A DNA stretch of 64,000 nt from Alnus glutinosa (Eukaryota; Streptophyta; Magnoliopsida; Fagales; Betulaceae): NCBI RefSeq assembly GCF_958979055.1, contig NC_084887.1, forward strand, positions 38,629,120 through 38,693,119, given 5' to 3'. The translations under genes and the position numbers were made by a program. The first letter of the stretch is position 1, and each line of letters opens with the position of its first letter. This document shows, one piece after another, positions 34,988 to 46,910 of the stretch. The notes under the pieces were generated by a model, which did not search any database, was not told where the DNA came from, and worked only from the letters and a program-made list of their open reading frames with translations.

Positions 34988-36849
34988 CTTTTCCTTTTGG
35001 CAAAAATCAACAAAGGTTGTGTTGTTCAAATATAGTTAAAAAAATAAAATGCCAAACTTTTGACCCCGTTGCATGCTATTACTGGTTAGGATTCTTTTGC
35101 TCATCTAAATTGCATGATTTTATTAATTTGTTAGGTGCAGCAACTTTTTTGGAAAGCAAAGCCACTTTTTCTTTTTCCAATTGGGAAAAGCCTAGGCCCA
35201 CATGCTCCCAACAATTTTTATTATTTTATTATTTTTTATAAAAATAAAAAAACTAAAATATATTAGTAAGCCTCCAATTAAAGAGAAGACAATCTTCACC
35301 CAAATTGAGTTAAAAAAAATTATCTCAATATATTTTATTAAACTAACACATGTCATTAGAATATCTAATTTTCACATGTATTTTTAATAGGATTAACAAG
35401 TCATATGATTCTTACATGCCATTGTCAATTCCATATACTGTATTTGGAAAAATGGAGGAAAATTTTATCCAAAAAAGAAAAGAAAAGAAAAGCTAAATGC
35501 CATGGCCAAAAAATGTTTTATTTCAAACTAGATTTAAGGAAATTCTTTGATCCAATTTGTTAAATTGATATTTAGAGTACGTGATTTTAATTAAAATAAT
35601 TTATTGGTCAAAGAGAGAATATATATATATTTAAAAAAAAATTGTTAATCAGCGGGTGCATCCATTATTGTCATTGAGGGCGTCATCAACATGGGTATTT
35701 AATTTAAGGGCAGAAGTATTTGACTTTATTGGTCGTTGGTAAATATGGGTATTTAATGTACAGATATAATTAATTGGTTTAATGATTTCATCAAATGACT
35801 TTCGGTTGAAGATTGTGCCAAAAAAAACCTAACGAACATCTTATAATATAAATCAAATAAGAAAATTCAACAAGTGCGTGAAACTTGCACTAACCAACTT
35901 GCAGGTAACGTATGGCTTTTCATTTCTGTGTTCAACTCTAGCCGACTAGCCGGCTTAATTGGCTGGATGAAATTCTTTTTCTTTTTCTTTTTCTTTTTTT
36001 AATTTTCTGCCGAAATAAATGTCTAATCTGTCATACACATAGCAGTACAAATCCATTTTGAAACTTATCGAGAAAGAATTGATTAAGTAAAGAAATTGTA
36101 CAACGTCCCGACATTTAGGACCAAGCTATAGCTTAATGGGAAAAATCAAATTCAGTCTTCAACTTAATTCCTAGAGTTTTAATTTTGACAACTAGATCCT
36201 TAGGATTTCTTATGATTTTAAATAGGTCCTTTTGTCAACTTAATGTCTAATTAATTAAAAACATGTTATGTAAGACCAATCAATTAATACAACATGTCTT
36301 TCATTTGACACGTCATGCAATTATCGTATCTGCATATAATATTGATACTTTAACGTAATTGTGCCATGTAGTATGTATAGTGAGCGCATGACGTGTTAAA
36401 CAAAAGCTACGTAACATCGATTAATTGGTTTGACATGATTTACCCTTAATTAATTGGTATGTAGGTTGATGGAAGACCCTATTTAAAATTAGAGAAAAAC
36501 CTGAAAACTTAATTATTGAAATTTTAAACATAGAGCCTAAATTGAAATGCATAAAAATCTAATGCTTTGTTTATTTCGGCGTAAAATGTTTTCGATATTT
36601 TTCGGTTTTTGAAGGGGTTGAAAATAATAGTCAATTTGAAAATGATTTTCGTTTGGCAAAAAATGCTTAGTAAATTTCAGAAAATGATTTACGCTTTTTA
36701 AAAGCATAAATCATTTTCCCCATACGGGGACCTTCTTTTAAACGACGCAGTCGACCTTCACATTCAACCAGTTGACTATCACCGGAATTTAAAAATTTAT
36801 GCTGGAATCTGGCATCGTCCTGCAACCGTCGTTAGATTCCGATGAACCG
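34988..36849. other. AT-rich intergenic region
   Basis: Includes pol III terminator T-runs after the tRNA and family-C MITE sequence at about 35301-35430 and 35523-35590. At 36560-36720 there is MITE-like sequence (GTAAAATGTTTTC, GAAAATGATTTTCGTTTGGC). No gene seen. Confidence 0.45.
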
Positions 36850-37095
36850 ACTTCTGGCTAAACTAGCTGGAATTTTGCCAGAATAGTCGGATTTTAGCTA
36901 ACTGGTCAGGATCTGGCTAGAACGGTCGACTTCTGGCAAACTAGTTGGGATTTGGCCATTCTGCGCCAGATTCTGGCGGTTCAAGCCAGATTCAGGCCAA
37001 AATGGTCGAAATTCGGACTCTTTTGTTGGAATTCTGCCAACTCAAATTTCGGCATTCATTACCAGAATCCGGCAACAGTAGCCAGAATCTTGTAT
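36850..37095. repeat. Degenerate ~20-bp tandem repeat
   Basis: About twelve successive diverged units of roughly 20 bp, consensus near TCTGGCNAAACNAGTCGGAT. The recurrent words are TCTGGC, GCCAGA and GTCGGAT. Units alternate in how well they match, so this is an old minisatellite, possibly the interior of a transposable element. Confidence 0.6.
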
Positions 37096-37526
37096 GGCAG
37101 TGAAGATAATTTTTTGTCGTTGGTATTTTTTTTATATGAATCAAACGTAAAAAAAAAATATTTAAAAAAATATTTTTTTTTTTTAAGAAAAAAATGATTT
37201 CGTGCTGAATTTGATTCCCCGCCCCCCGGCACTACTTTAATTATAGGCATTATTGTATAATTTCCCAATATTCAAAGCTCGGGTGGGATAGATAAAAATT
37301 GAAAAAATTGGAATGATTGAAAAGGTCCATTTGGAACAGCGAGCGAGTTGGGGCCATCATCATCACCGTTCACCGCATTCACCATCACATTCCCTGCTGG
37401 GCCAAAAAGAAAGGCAGTCAAGTCCCACCCACCCTAACCGGTCTATCTCACTCACCCCCCAATCTCACCCCACCACGTCACCCTCTCCATGCTGTAAAGC
37501 CCGGACGCACTCTCACCGTCACAGAA

Positions 37527-37573
<47 letters not shown>

Positions 37574-37769
37574 TTGCCAAACCCTCATGCCCTGTCGGCG
37601 AGCCCCCCAAAGTAGCCGTTGAGGTCGCCGGAAATCTGACGCGGCCATGTCCCGGAGTGCCGAATCATAGAAGTGAGCGAGCGATTGAGCTCTTTGACCC
37701 TCCTTTTGGCTTAGAAGATCTTAAGCCGAGATACCAAAAGAGAGAGAGAGACAGAGAGATATATAAACG
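37096..37769 (+). promoter_or_regulatory. Promoter and 5' leader of the S-acyltransferase gene, with (CT)n
   Basis: After an A/T-rich stretch the sequence becomes GC-balanced from 37320. A perfect (CT)19 tract lies at 37530-37567, typical of plant core promoters and leaders. A long G/C-rich leader then runs to the ATG at 37770. ORFs called here are simple-sequence artefacts. Confidence 0.5.
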
Positions 37770-39076
37770 ATGTACGTGGTGCCTCCGCCTCAGCGTCCTG
37801 ATCCGGGGTCCGGATCCACTGATTTACGGGTCTACCAAGCTTGGAAAGGCAGCAATGTAAGTTTCATGTCTTCAATTTTCTTTGGAAATTAGCTTCGATT
37901 ATTATTTCTTAATGTATATTTCTCTGTTTACTGTTATTATCATTATTCTCTACTTTTTATATGTTACTGCTTTTTTATTTATTTGTATTTTTGTTTTTTA
38001 TTTCTGTTTAAGGATTTTTGGAATAAAAATCTGATTGATGTTATTGTTCAATAACAATGGTTTTTCTCTTCTTCTTCTTCTTTTTTTTTTTTAATAAAAA
38101 AGATCTTTGAATAATTAGGAATCTGATTGAGTTTTTCTCCAGTATTACCTAATATGACTAATAGATTTTTACCCATCTGAGCATAAAGGCCTATGCTTTG
38201 GTGGGCTTGTTTTGTTAAACTAAGTGCTGGTTTGGGTGCTGTTTGGTTAAAGATTTAGTCAGAAAGCGGTAGCCTTGCCTTGAAAAAGAAGGAAAGTAGA
38301 GAAGAACAGAAAGAAAGAGATCATGACATGTGGGTTTGCTTGATTTTGAAAAGGTTTTTAGCTGCGGACTAGAATCTGATGCCATTGCTTGCTTCAGTTC
38401 CAAATAAGAGCTCCAATTTGGCCCCACGAGTAAAATTCAACTCATAATGGTTGATTGCTACAACTAACTCTGGACAAGCCATTTAAATGGATAATAAGTA
38501 GAGTGATTCTCTTTTAGTAAGCATATCGTTATGGAACCAAGCTGCCTGAAGTGAGGCTCCAGCTCATCTCTTTAAGACGTTCCTTAGGAAATGCATAAAG
38601 TGAAGAAGGGTCTTATTGTGCTGCGACTGTGAAAGGCGGATAAAGCTACTTGTGTTTTGTTTAGTCTATTGGTAAATATCTGTAGGCAATTTTTGGGCTA
38701 ATTGGTTTCCTACCAGTACTGATTCGAAGGCAGTGAAAATAAGTTATAAAAAATATTTGACCGTAGTGCTGTCAATATTTTTACTTTTGAGGTCTGAAAC
38801 TGCGTTTTGAATGTTATAAAAAAAAAAAATTTCTATGCTTCTGCTGAGGTGCTTATCATTTTCATTTCTCATGTGCAGATATTTTTTCTTCAGGGAAGGT
38901 TCATATTTGGACCAGATGTAAGATCTCTTGGATTGACAATATTCCTTATTGTTGCTCCTGTAGCAGTTTTCTGCGTCTTTGTTGCCAGAAAACTGATGGA
39001 TAATTTTTCTCATCATTTGGGAATATCAATAATGGTTGTTGCTGTTGTCTTCACAGTATATGTGAGCTCTCTCCCT

Positions 39077-39122
<46 letters not shown>

Positions 39123-42100
39123 GAATTTTTTACTTTCACATTTTTTACTATCCCCAATATTGTCAATGTTCTATGAAATGTGATAAAGACCAGTTTTCTT
39201 TATAATGTGATTTCGATTTTCTACGAAATCAGTAGCCTCTAATTTTATATTGTATGTTCTTTCCCCGTTTCAGCAACACCTTATCAGTGCAAATAGCTAT
39301 AGAATGTGGTGTAGCAACCTTGATTAAGTCAGGATACAGAAATGTTTTAAACCACGAGGTTTTTACCAAGATACAAAATAGATGAACTCTTTACAATCTC
39401 CAATGTTTTTTTCGAAAGTTTTGCGTGTTAAACACTAAGCATTTTTGGCATTTTGCTCATCAAGTATCATGAGTGAGATATGATACAATGAGTTCTCAGT
39501 ATAATTCCTGTAAGCCCTTCCCTCTCTCTAGGACGAGACTTTCTTGGGGCCTACAGCTGCTATTTTGGTAAACTGCTTTTGATGGCAGGCAAATCCCACC
39601 AACCAAGCACCTGTAGCATATTTAATGAGGCCTCCCACATCCAGCCCAAGAGAGGAGAGAAAGAAGGGAGGGGATGATTATATGGTTTGGCTTGTTTTGG
39701 CCACATAAAAATTAATGTTCCAAAAGTCATCAATTTGTTTGTTTTTTGTTTGGACTAGGCCATACAGAAATGCATACAAAAGTTAAAGTTAATATGGACA
39801 ATATGTTGGAATCAGAACTATTTGGCATGCTGAGGGCTGAGCTGAACAAGAATATGCAGAGCAATTTTTTAGGGGAGGGGGTGTCAAAAATGTCGGTTCT
39901 AGGTGATAAACAAAATATGCTGCCTTTAGTTATGAAGACTAGAGAGAAGCATGTTGAGTGGTGTAGGAGGGCAATTGAAGTGAGATGTTTTTGTGGTGTT
40001 AACAGTTCAGAATCTTTGCAGGCAGTAGAACCTCATGGGCTTCTGCAGTCGAGGTTTTTTCTTTAGCGCATGTGCCTCAAAGCCATTGATTTATTAGTCT
40101 GTGTGCCTGTGTGTGTTCGTGTGCAAGAGTGGATTGATTCATCTGTTTGTGTGGATAATTATAACACTGCCTATGCTAGGATGCACCATTGACCCAAATT
40201 AGTAGATACTTAGATATATGAATAAGTCGATGCACTTTGAGGCAGTAACTGGCCAAGTCTTCTGCACAGAAAATGGCCACAGACCGGTACCTTGTCACAA
40301 AAGAGGAAGTCTCTAATGATTTTGTTCGATCTTTGGGTTAGGTCTTTGCGTGGACAAGTTTTTCTATTTCCCAAGCTTTAACACTAATTGCATTTTGTTG
40401 TATTGAAGTATAAGCTGATTGACATGCTTTGTTTTTCAGGTTTTGGTTCTTCTTCTGCTAACCTCCGGAAGAGATCCTGGTATAATTCCGCGTAATGCAC
40501 ACCCTCCAGAGCCAGAAAGCTTTGATGGGAGTGTAGAAGTTGGGGCTGGCCAAACTCCTCAGTTACGCTTGCCCCGCATTAAGGAAGTGGAGGTTAATGG
40601 GATCTCTGTAAAGATTAAATACTGTGATACCTGCATGCTTTATAGACCTCCTCGCTGCTCACACTGTTCAATTTGCAATAACTGCGTAGAGCGATTTGAT
40701 CACCACTGCCCCTGGGTTGGGCAGTGTATTGGGCTGGTAAGTTATATGTTTACCATGCAGTTCTTTTCTTCTTTTATTTTCTTTTCTTTCTCGCTCCCCC
40801 CCCCCCCCCCCCCCCCTCTCCCTCCCTCCCTCTCTCTCTCTCTCTCTCTGTGGGTGGAGGCTAAAGAAATAAAAAAGAAAAGGGAGGAAAAAATAATAAT
40901 AAAAAAAGAAGTGGCTGTAGTGACATTGGTAAAGCACAGCATATTACTGATCATGGTCGGTTAGTCTTCTGTATTAGTTTGGAAGATAGATCGTTGTACT
41001 TTTGTATTTTTTTTTCCAGTCATGAAATTTCTTCGTAGTAAAGGGAAATAGTTGCATATTGTTTAGATAAAATGAGCTTGAGCACGTCTAAAATGGTTTG
41101 CTTAACCTGGGGGGGACCTTGTGGAGAAAACGCTGGATCAATTCAGAAACCACCTCAATGTGGTAGCTGAGAAGAGTTGTATATTGTTTGATTACCAGTC
41201 TGAACTGAAGATAATCATGACTGAAAAATTGATTAAATATCAGTATAGATAAAATTTGTACTTTAATTTTCATGTTTACTGATTCATATTTCTGGTTGTA
41301 AGCTGAATGGGTGATGTCCAATCCTTCGTGTCTGGATAATGTATCTGAAAACTCTCAATTCTGGTTGCAGCGAAATTACCGATTCTTCTTCATGTTTGTT
41401 TTCTCGACGACCCTTCTTTGTATATATGTCTTTGCCTTCTGCTGGGTCTACATTAGGAGGATCATGGAAGAAGAGGAAACGACAATTTGGAAAGCAATGA
41501 TAAAAACACCTGCTTCCATTGTGCTAATAGTTTACACTTTCATATCCATGTGGTTTGTTGGTGGCCTTACTGCCTTCCATTTATATCTCATCAGCACAAA
41601 TCAGGTAAGAGACCCTCATCATTTTGATGTCACAACCCTATACCGTAGAATCTTATGGGCATGCATTAAAATTAATTCCTTTATTAGTAACAGTACAAGT
41701 TTCTATTTGTCTGTGTTGCTTTTGCAGACTACCTATGAAAATTTCAGATATCGATATGATCGGCGAGCTAATCCCTATAACAAAGGAGTGGTGGAAAACT
41801 TCGAGGAAATATTTTGCACCAGCATTTCCCCCTCCAAGAACAATTTCAGGGCAAAGGTGCCAAGGGAACCCGGGTTACCTGCTAGGTCAGTGGGTGGGGG
41901 TTTTATGAGTCCAAACATGGGGAAAGCTGTGGAGGACATAGAAATGGGCAGGAAAACGGTATGGGGAGACATAGGTCCCGGGGCAGATCATTGTGAAGGG
42001 CAACTTAACAACAATGATCGCATGAACATTAAGGATGGGGAATTAGGTGAAATTTCTCCCGATGTAAGGACTACGGTAGAGGACCCAGGGGATCGTGCCA

Positions 42101-42261
42101 GTGCCGGAATGCATCCCAGGCGATCCAGTTGGGGAAGGAAAAGTGGAAGCTGGGAAATGTCACCTGAAGTTCTTGCTTTGGCCGCTAGAGTTGGGGAGCC
42201 AAACCGTGTTGGTGGGAGTAGCAGCAGCAACTTGACAACTGAGAGCAACCGGCATTCATAG
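37770..42261 (+). CDS. DHHC-type protein S-acyltransferase (plant PAT)
   Basis: Five exons (37770-37856, 38879-39061, 40440-40736, 41371-41604, 41728-42261), all phase 0 with GT-AG borders, give 444 residues from [16 protein letters not shown]. Two spans near residues 45-65 and 75-97 are followed by the DPG motif ([10 protein letters not shown]). The cysteine-rich domain is [44 protein letters not shown] with the catalytic DHHC. Two more spans follow, then the TTxE motif ([13 protein letters not shown]) and [11 protein letters not shown]. The C-terminal ~130 residues are hydrophilic and serine/glycine-rich. The enzyme transfers palmitate to protein cysteines at Golgi, endosomal or plasma membranes. 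The N-terminus and layout are like the Arabidopsis PAT05-PAT09 group, recalled from memory. All catalytic residues are present. CT tracts follow closely after the donors of introns 2 and 3. Confidence 0.94.
39082..39122 (+). repeat. (CT)n(CA)n microsatellite in S-acyltransferase intron 2
   Basis: A CT tract followed by a CA tract, starting about 20 bp after the exon-2 donor. Confidence 0.9.
40796..40848 (+). repeat. Poly-C plus (CT)n tract in S-acyltransferase intron 3
   Basis: A run of 21 C followed by TCCC and CT repeats, about 60 bp after the exon-3 donor. Such tracts are error-prone in sequencing, so the length may be inexact. Confidence 0.9.
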
Positions 42262-44056
42262 CCAATGTGTGATGGATAACTGGACTCAGGGAAATGAAAT
42301 GGGATTTGATTTGGTTGCTGTAGCGTGGGTTCTTTAAGGTTTTCACGATCGGTCACTAAACTCCCCACATTAAGATTATGTGCAAAATGGTAAAACTTCG
42401 TTTTCCCAGGGGGGGGGGGGGGGGTGGTTTCAGTGTTGGTTTGGCCTTTGTGCGTTTAGGAAGGAGATGGTGTGTTGTTGTATGAGTGAGGGTTTCGTCA
42501 GTCATGATTTTGTACTAAAGTTTGTGGAATTAGTTAGCATCTAATCGTATTGCTTTTGTGGAATTGGTGTCAAACTATCTAGCTTACTCCCACTCTCTTT
42601 TTAGGGGCCTATACTTTGATTGGTAATTAGGCTGCGCTTGCGGTCCATTAGCAGTTGAGTGGACTGGGACAAAGACAATTTGATCTGTTCAAAAGATTTT
42701 TGGCCAACATAATAATATAATTATAACAGTGGATTGGGATTGGGATTGGGATTGGGATTGGCTCAATTGTCATTTGTCATTGTGAGAGACGCTCTCGTGT
42801 TTTTGGTTCGGAGTCCGAGTTTCTATGACTAAATTCCTACTAAAAATACCGTCTCTCACAAATATGTAGAGTTAAATGACTTTTTCACATTCATTATTTT
42901 CTACTTGTTGTAAATGAAATCTTGTTATAGATTATATACATGCCAATCTCGTTACTAAAATGCAACTAACAATCTAATTATTTATTCTTTAAAAATTTAT
43001 ACGAAGAATTTTATGTACCAGTGCTGATGTCTTCAATAACTGATGTAGCGTTTCAAATTGCGTTTACCCAACCACGTGGTCTCCATGTGGAAGCAATAGT
43101 TTCTAAGAGAATTTATAATAGTAATACGCTATTTTTAAGTGTAAAGATGACAAGCTCTTGCTCAATAAACATAAGCTAAACCTTTGCATCAATGCCATTT
43201 CAATAAAGGGGAATTAATTACAATGTATTGTGGACCACACTTGGCATGTCTACTGTCTAGACTACTAGCTCAGCAGCCAATTTAATGCGTTTTCCGGTCA
43301 CATGTTTTCCACAAACTCCACTTCTTTATATCCTCCCCCACATTAGTACCAAGTAGATGTTTGAAATCTATTCTAAATATATAATTGCTTTTATCATAGT
43401 AGATTTTTATTTTTTTTTTCCTTAAAGTAATTGTCTATTTAACTTGTTACACAATTCACGATTATCAGTTGTGAATGATCATTGTTTTATAAAGTAATTG
43501 AGATTTGGATTACCAAATAAAAGAAGAAGAAAAAATGCAATGAGATATGACTTTGAGATGATAGTGAAAAAAATCAAGTATAACCTAAACGTTATAAATT
43601 TACCAAATCCCAAATGACGTCGTTTTAGTGAATTTATATATATATATATATATATACAATCCATTATTTTTAATGGTATGTCAAGTCAAATCAATTAGCA
43701 ATTGACACGTCTCATATGCATCATTAATTTTTATTCTTTTTTCTTTCTTTTTTTTTTAAAAAAAAAAAAGAAAAAAAATCTACCTCCTATGACTAGCCAA
43801 GGGGTGGTTGCGGCCACCCCATTTGGCCATAACCACCCCCATAGTTTATATATATATATATATATATATACTTTAAATAATATTAGTGAGCCGTATGAGA
43901 CACATGTCACGTTCCGATAAAAATTGATGTGGATCGTTATTAATTTTATGGATGGAAATACTATCTACATTTATTGGATATATATATATTATCTATGATA
44001 GCTTTTTAAACTGAGTTGTCCTTTTTTTTTTTTTTAAGAAAATTTATTTGCTTTTG
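42262..44056. other. Intergenic region, mostly simple repeats
   Basis: 3' flank of the S-acyltransferase gene. It contains a run of 16 G (42409-42424), about five GGGATT units (42731-42762), an (AT)n tract near 43637, a GGCCACC-type palindrome (43796-43843, GGGGTGGTTGCGGCCACCCC) flanked by long A and (AT)n runs, and otherwise AT-rich DNA. No gene recognised. Confidence 0.5.
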
Positions 44057-44262
44057 GGTTAAACTACATGTACCAATAAAGATTCATTACCATCTTGAAT
44101 TGCACAATTTTTCACCACTTTACTTATGTGGTAAGGTGGTCCCCCACCCTAATTTATTTTTAAAACTCAGAAAGTAGTAGTAGACTACCTTGCCACTTAG
44201 GCAAAGTGACGAAAAATTGTATAAAAATATGGCAAGGAATAATTACTCTAAAGTTTTTAACC
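44057..44262. mobile_element. MITE, family D
   Basis: Ends GGTTAAACTACATGTACCAA and (inverted) GGTTAAAAACTTTAGAGTAA, with well-matched inner arms: GCACAATTTTTCACCACTTT...TGGTAAGGTGGTC against ATACAATTTTTCGTCACTTT...TGGCAAGGTAGTC. About 206 bp, no coding capacity. Confidence 0.65.
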
Positions 44263-45247
44263 TTTCTATTTTTGATCCATTGAGCTTGGACAAGTGTCTC
44301 CAGTGGGTTGCTGAGAATAAGAGTAAGATATCGAGTCTGAACATACTTTCTAGTGTTTGGCTAATCCAGTTTCAACACGATATCCAAGCTCACATGATCT
44401 TGTTCTCATGAGTCATGGCCCACTACCCAATAGTGATTTTGGAATATCTGGAAGTCAAACCGAGGGAGGTAACTGAGTGGTCAACGCAATGCCTGCAGTG
44501 CAAGAGTCAAGAACCAAGGTGATGTTACCTTGCAATTTGCGAAATAAAAATAAAAAACACCAAGGCCTCTCATTGTCAATTTGTCATTGTCATAATTCAT
44601 GTGCAAGGATTCTAGGGAGTGCTATGTAATCTGATCTAATCTAGAGTGGTGCCAAATGTCATAACTGCCCTTTCTAATGAGAGGAGCAGGAGCTGGTTTT
44701 GGGCTCTTCTCATTGCTAGAAAACTGTGCTGTATTGGGAAAATATTTGAATTGAATTAAAAACTGTCATGGAATCAATCCACCGGGTAAAAACTCATAAA
44801 GAGAAAAGAAAAGAGTGAGCTTTAAGCTCAGAGCTCCAAATTTGACATTTTTCCACTCCACTCCACTCCACTCAGAAACCTTTTATTTCTTCTTCCCCAT
44901 AGATGACATAAGTATTACTCTAATGCTTTGTCCTGAAAGACCAGAGTTTCATGCCAATGTAGGAGTGAGAAAACAGGTGAAGTAGGTGGGTTCCTTGATT
45001 TTTGTCTCGGTTTTCAGTGGTTGTTTTCATGTCCTTCACTCTTTCTTTAGGTTGGTATCTTCGGCTTCACATATCAGTTGCTAAGCTATTTTAGTTTTAG
45101 TTTTGGCCTTTTGGGGGGTGATTTGTTTTTATATCTAACTAGTCTTCTTACGGTTCTTTTTCCCCCATCCATTTCAGGATGATGGGGATGGAACGGATTC
45201 CTGTTGATTTGATTGGGTTGTTGTGGGAATGGTTTTTCATGGCAGAT
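44263..45247 (+). promoter_or_regulatory. Promoter and probable spliced leader of the dsRNA-binding protein gene
   Basis: A leader exon probably lies around 44850-44975 (CT-rich, ending AAAACAG before GTGAAG), with an intron to the acceptor CATTTCAG at 45177. This would put the splice junction one base before an in-frame ATG at 45179. No TATA box is certain. Confidence 0.4.
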
Positions 45248-46746
45248 ATGTATAAGAATCAGCTGCAGGAACTTGCACAGAGAAGCTGTTTCAACCTGCC
45301 TTCTTATGCCTGTATCAGAGAAGGACCTGATCATGCCCCAAGATTCAAAGCTTCTGTGAATTTCAACGGTGAGATCTTTGATAGCCCAAGCTATTGCACC
45401 ACATTAAGACAGGCAGAGCATGCAGCTGCTGAAGTAGCTCTCAATGTCCTGTCCACCAGAGGCCCTGCAAGGTCTCTAACTGCAAGAGTTCTTGTAAGTT
45501 CCTCTGGTAACCATTCCTCTAATGTGATTGCTTTTTGGCTACTTTTCTTGAATGGTTGTAGAAATATAAGCATACTAATTATATCATCTTTAGTTTTCCT
45601 CATTTTATTTCCTCTATTGTGAAACACAATGAAAAGGACGAAACTGGAGTTTACAAGAACCTCCTTCAAGAAACTGCTCATAGAGCTGGACTGAACCTTC
45701 CTGTATATACCACTGTAAGATCAGGTCCTGGCCATGTCCCAATTTTCACTTGTACTGTAGAACTTGCCGGCATGAATTTCACCGGTGAGCCAGCCAAGAC
45801 AAAGAAGCAAGCTGAGAAGAATGCTGCAATTGCAGCCTGGTCTTCCCTTAAAAAATGTAAATTGTGATTTCATTCGTAGTTTTTATTTATTTATTTATTT
45901 CCCATATCATGTACACGTATGATCAATGTAAATCTCTATGCAGTGCCAAACTTGGGTTCATTGACAAATAAAGAAGCAGACGCTGGTGAAGACCAGGATC
46001 AGACAGCTGTGGCAAGGGTTCTTTCAGATTTTAGGCCCAAAGATGAAGGCAAACAAGTAAGGAGGAGGGATCAGAACCAAGCGAAAAGAAGAATGGTGAG
46101 GACTACTCATAGAGACGTTAATTGCGGTTCTTCATCCACATCTAGTAATCTTTTACAGCATAATCGGCAATGGAGGCTTATGGATCTGTTTATGGACTTC
46201 GTCCCAGAAGGTCCATCCAAAAAACAAAACAGCTTTGTGTCTCTCCTGCCTCCTCTTCCGCCTAGAACAACTTCGAAGATCTTACCACCAACGTCACCTA
46301 ATAGGCATATTCCAGTTAATGTCAGGGGTAGATCACAAATCATAACACCTCCATTGGAGGAACATCAAAAGGATGAGGAAGAGTGGCTTGGTGGGAAAAA
46401 GGAAGGTCCAAGCAATTCAAGTTCCATATACAGGCAATTTCCTTTGTCCAACAATGGGAATGTTACAGCTTCATCACTGCTTGATAGAAGCAGGCGTTTG
46501 GGTTCGCAAGATTCATCTCAATTCATGTACAGTGGAGGGTTCCATGGTCACAGGATTGCCCCAGCCGTTCAAATCAGATCAGTGATCCCAGTCTGTGCAG
46601 CACCACCACCACCACCACCAATGAAAGAAACTTCACCATTAGCAGCTTTAACTGCTTCTCCTTCTACTTCAATGTCCACCCATACAGGAGAAAAGGTCTC
46701 ATCAGCTACCCAACTCAGTTCTGAGTTCAACAAGCTAAAGTTATGA
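45248..46746 (+). CDS. Double-stranded RNA-binding protein, DRB2/3/5 type
   Basis: Exons 45248-45493, 45637-45856 and 45944-46746 give 422 residues from MYKNQLQELAQRSCFNLPSY. The first dsRBM is at residues 1-70, with NFNGEIFDSPSYCTTLRQAE and HAAAEVALNVLS. The second is at about 87-154 (ETGVYKNLLQETAHRAGLNL, FTGEPAKTKKQAEKNAAIAA). A long, poorly structured tail follows, with VARVLSDFRPKDEGKQ and the group signature VQIRSVIPVCAAPPPPPP. Known family role: partners or antagonists of Dicer-like proteins in small-RNA production and in antiviral and translational silencing. The start is chosen because family members begin MYKNQLQELAQ; in-frame ATGs at 45239, 45188, 45182 and 45179 would add up to 23 hydrophobic residues. 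Exon 2 uses a weak, purine-rich acceptor (AATGAAAAG), but frame and homology require it. Intact. Confidence 0.93.
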
Positions 46747-46910
46747 GTTAATGAAGTAAAAACAACCCACGGTTAGCATTTTCTGCCACTTTTACTTGAT
46801 GGGTTGTTCTATGAACTTTTGCTATTGGCCCTTGAAAACCATGGAGGTCTGATGGGGGGTCTATGGTGAAATTTTGTAAAAGATAATATAATATAATTTT
46901 CACCTTGACA
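46747..46910 (+). other. 3' flank of the dsRNA-binding protein gene
   Basis: Probable 3' UTR, followed directly by the tandem duplication. Poly-A signal variants (AATATAATAT) are too weak to call. Confidence 0.3.

Noticed and set aside
34777-35241. 154-codon frame across the tRNA
   Set aside because: Contains the tRNA-Glu gene; peptide has no domain and the RNA gene explains the GC-rich part.
37313-37622. Two overlapping ~100-codon plus-strand frames
   Set aside because: They translate the leader and its (CT)n tract into Ser-Leu repeats and precede the real start at 37770.
39746-40066. 106-codon frame in intron 2 of the S-acyltransferase
   Set aside because: It lies between two well-defined exons and has no recognisable domain; most likely a chance intronic frame, though a cassette exon cannot be fully excluded.
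42731-42762. GGGATT repeats as a possible interstitial telomere
   Set aside because: Plant telomere repeat is TTTAGGG; only about five GGGATT units are present, so this is a plain microsatellite.
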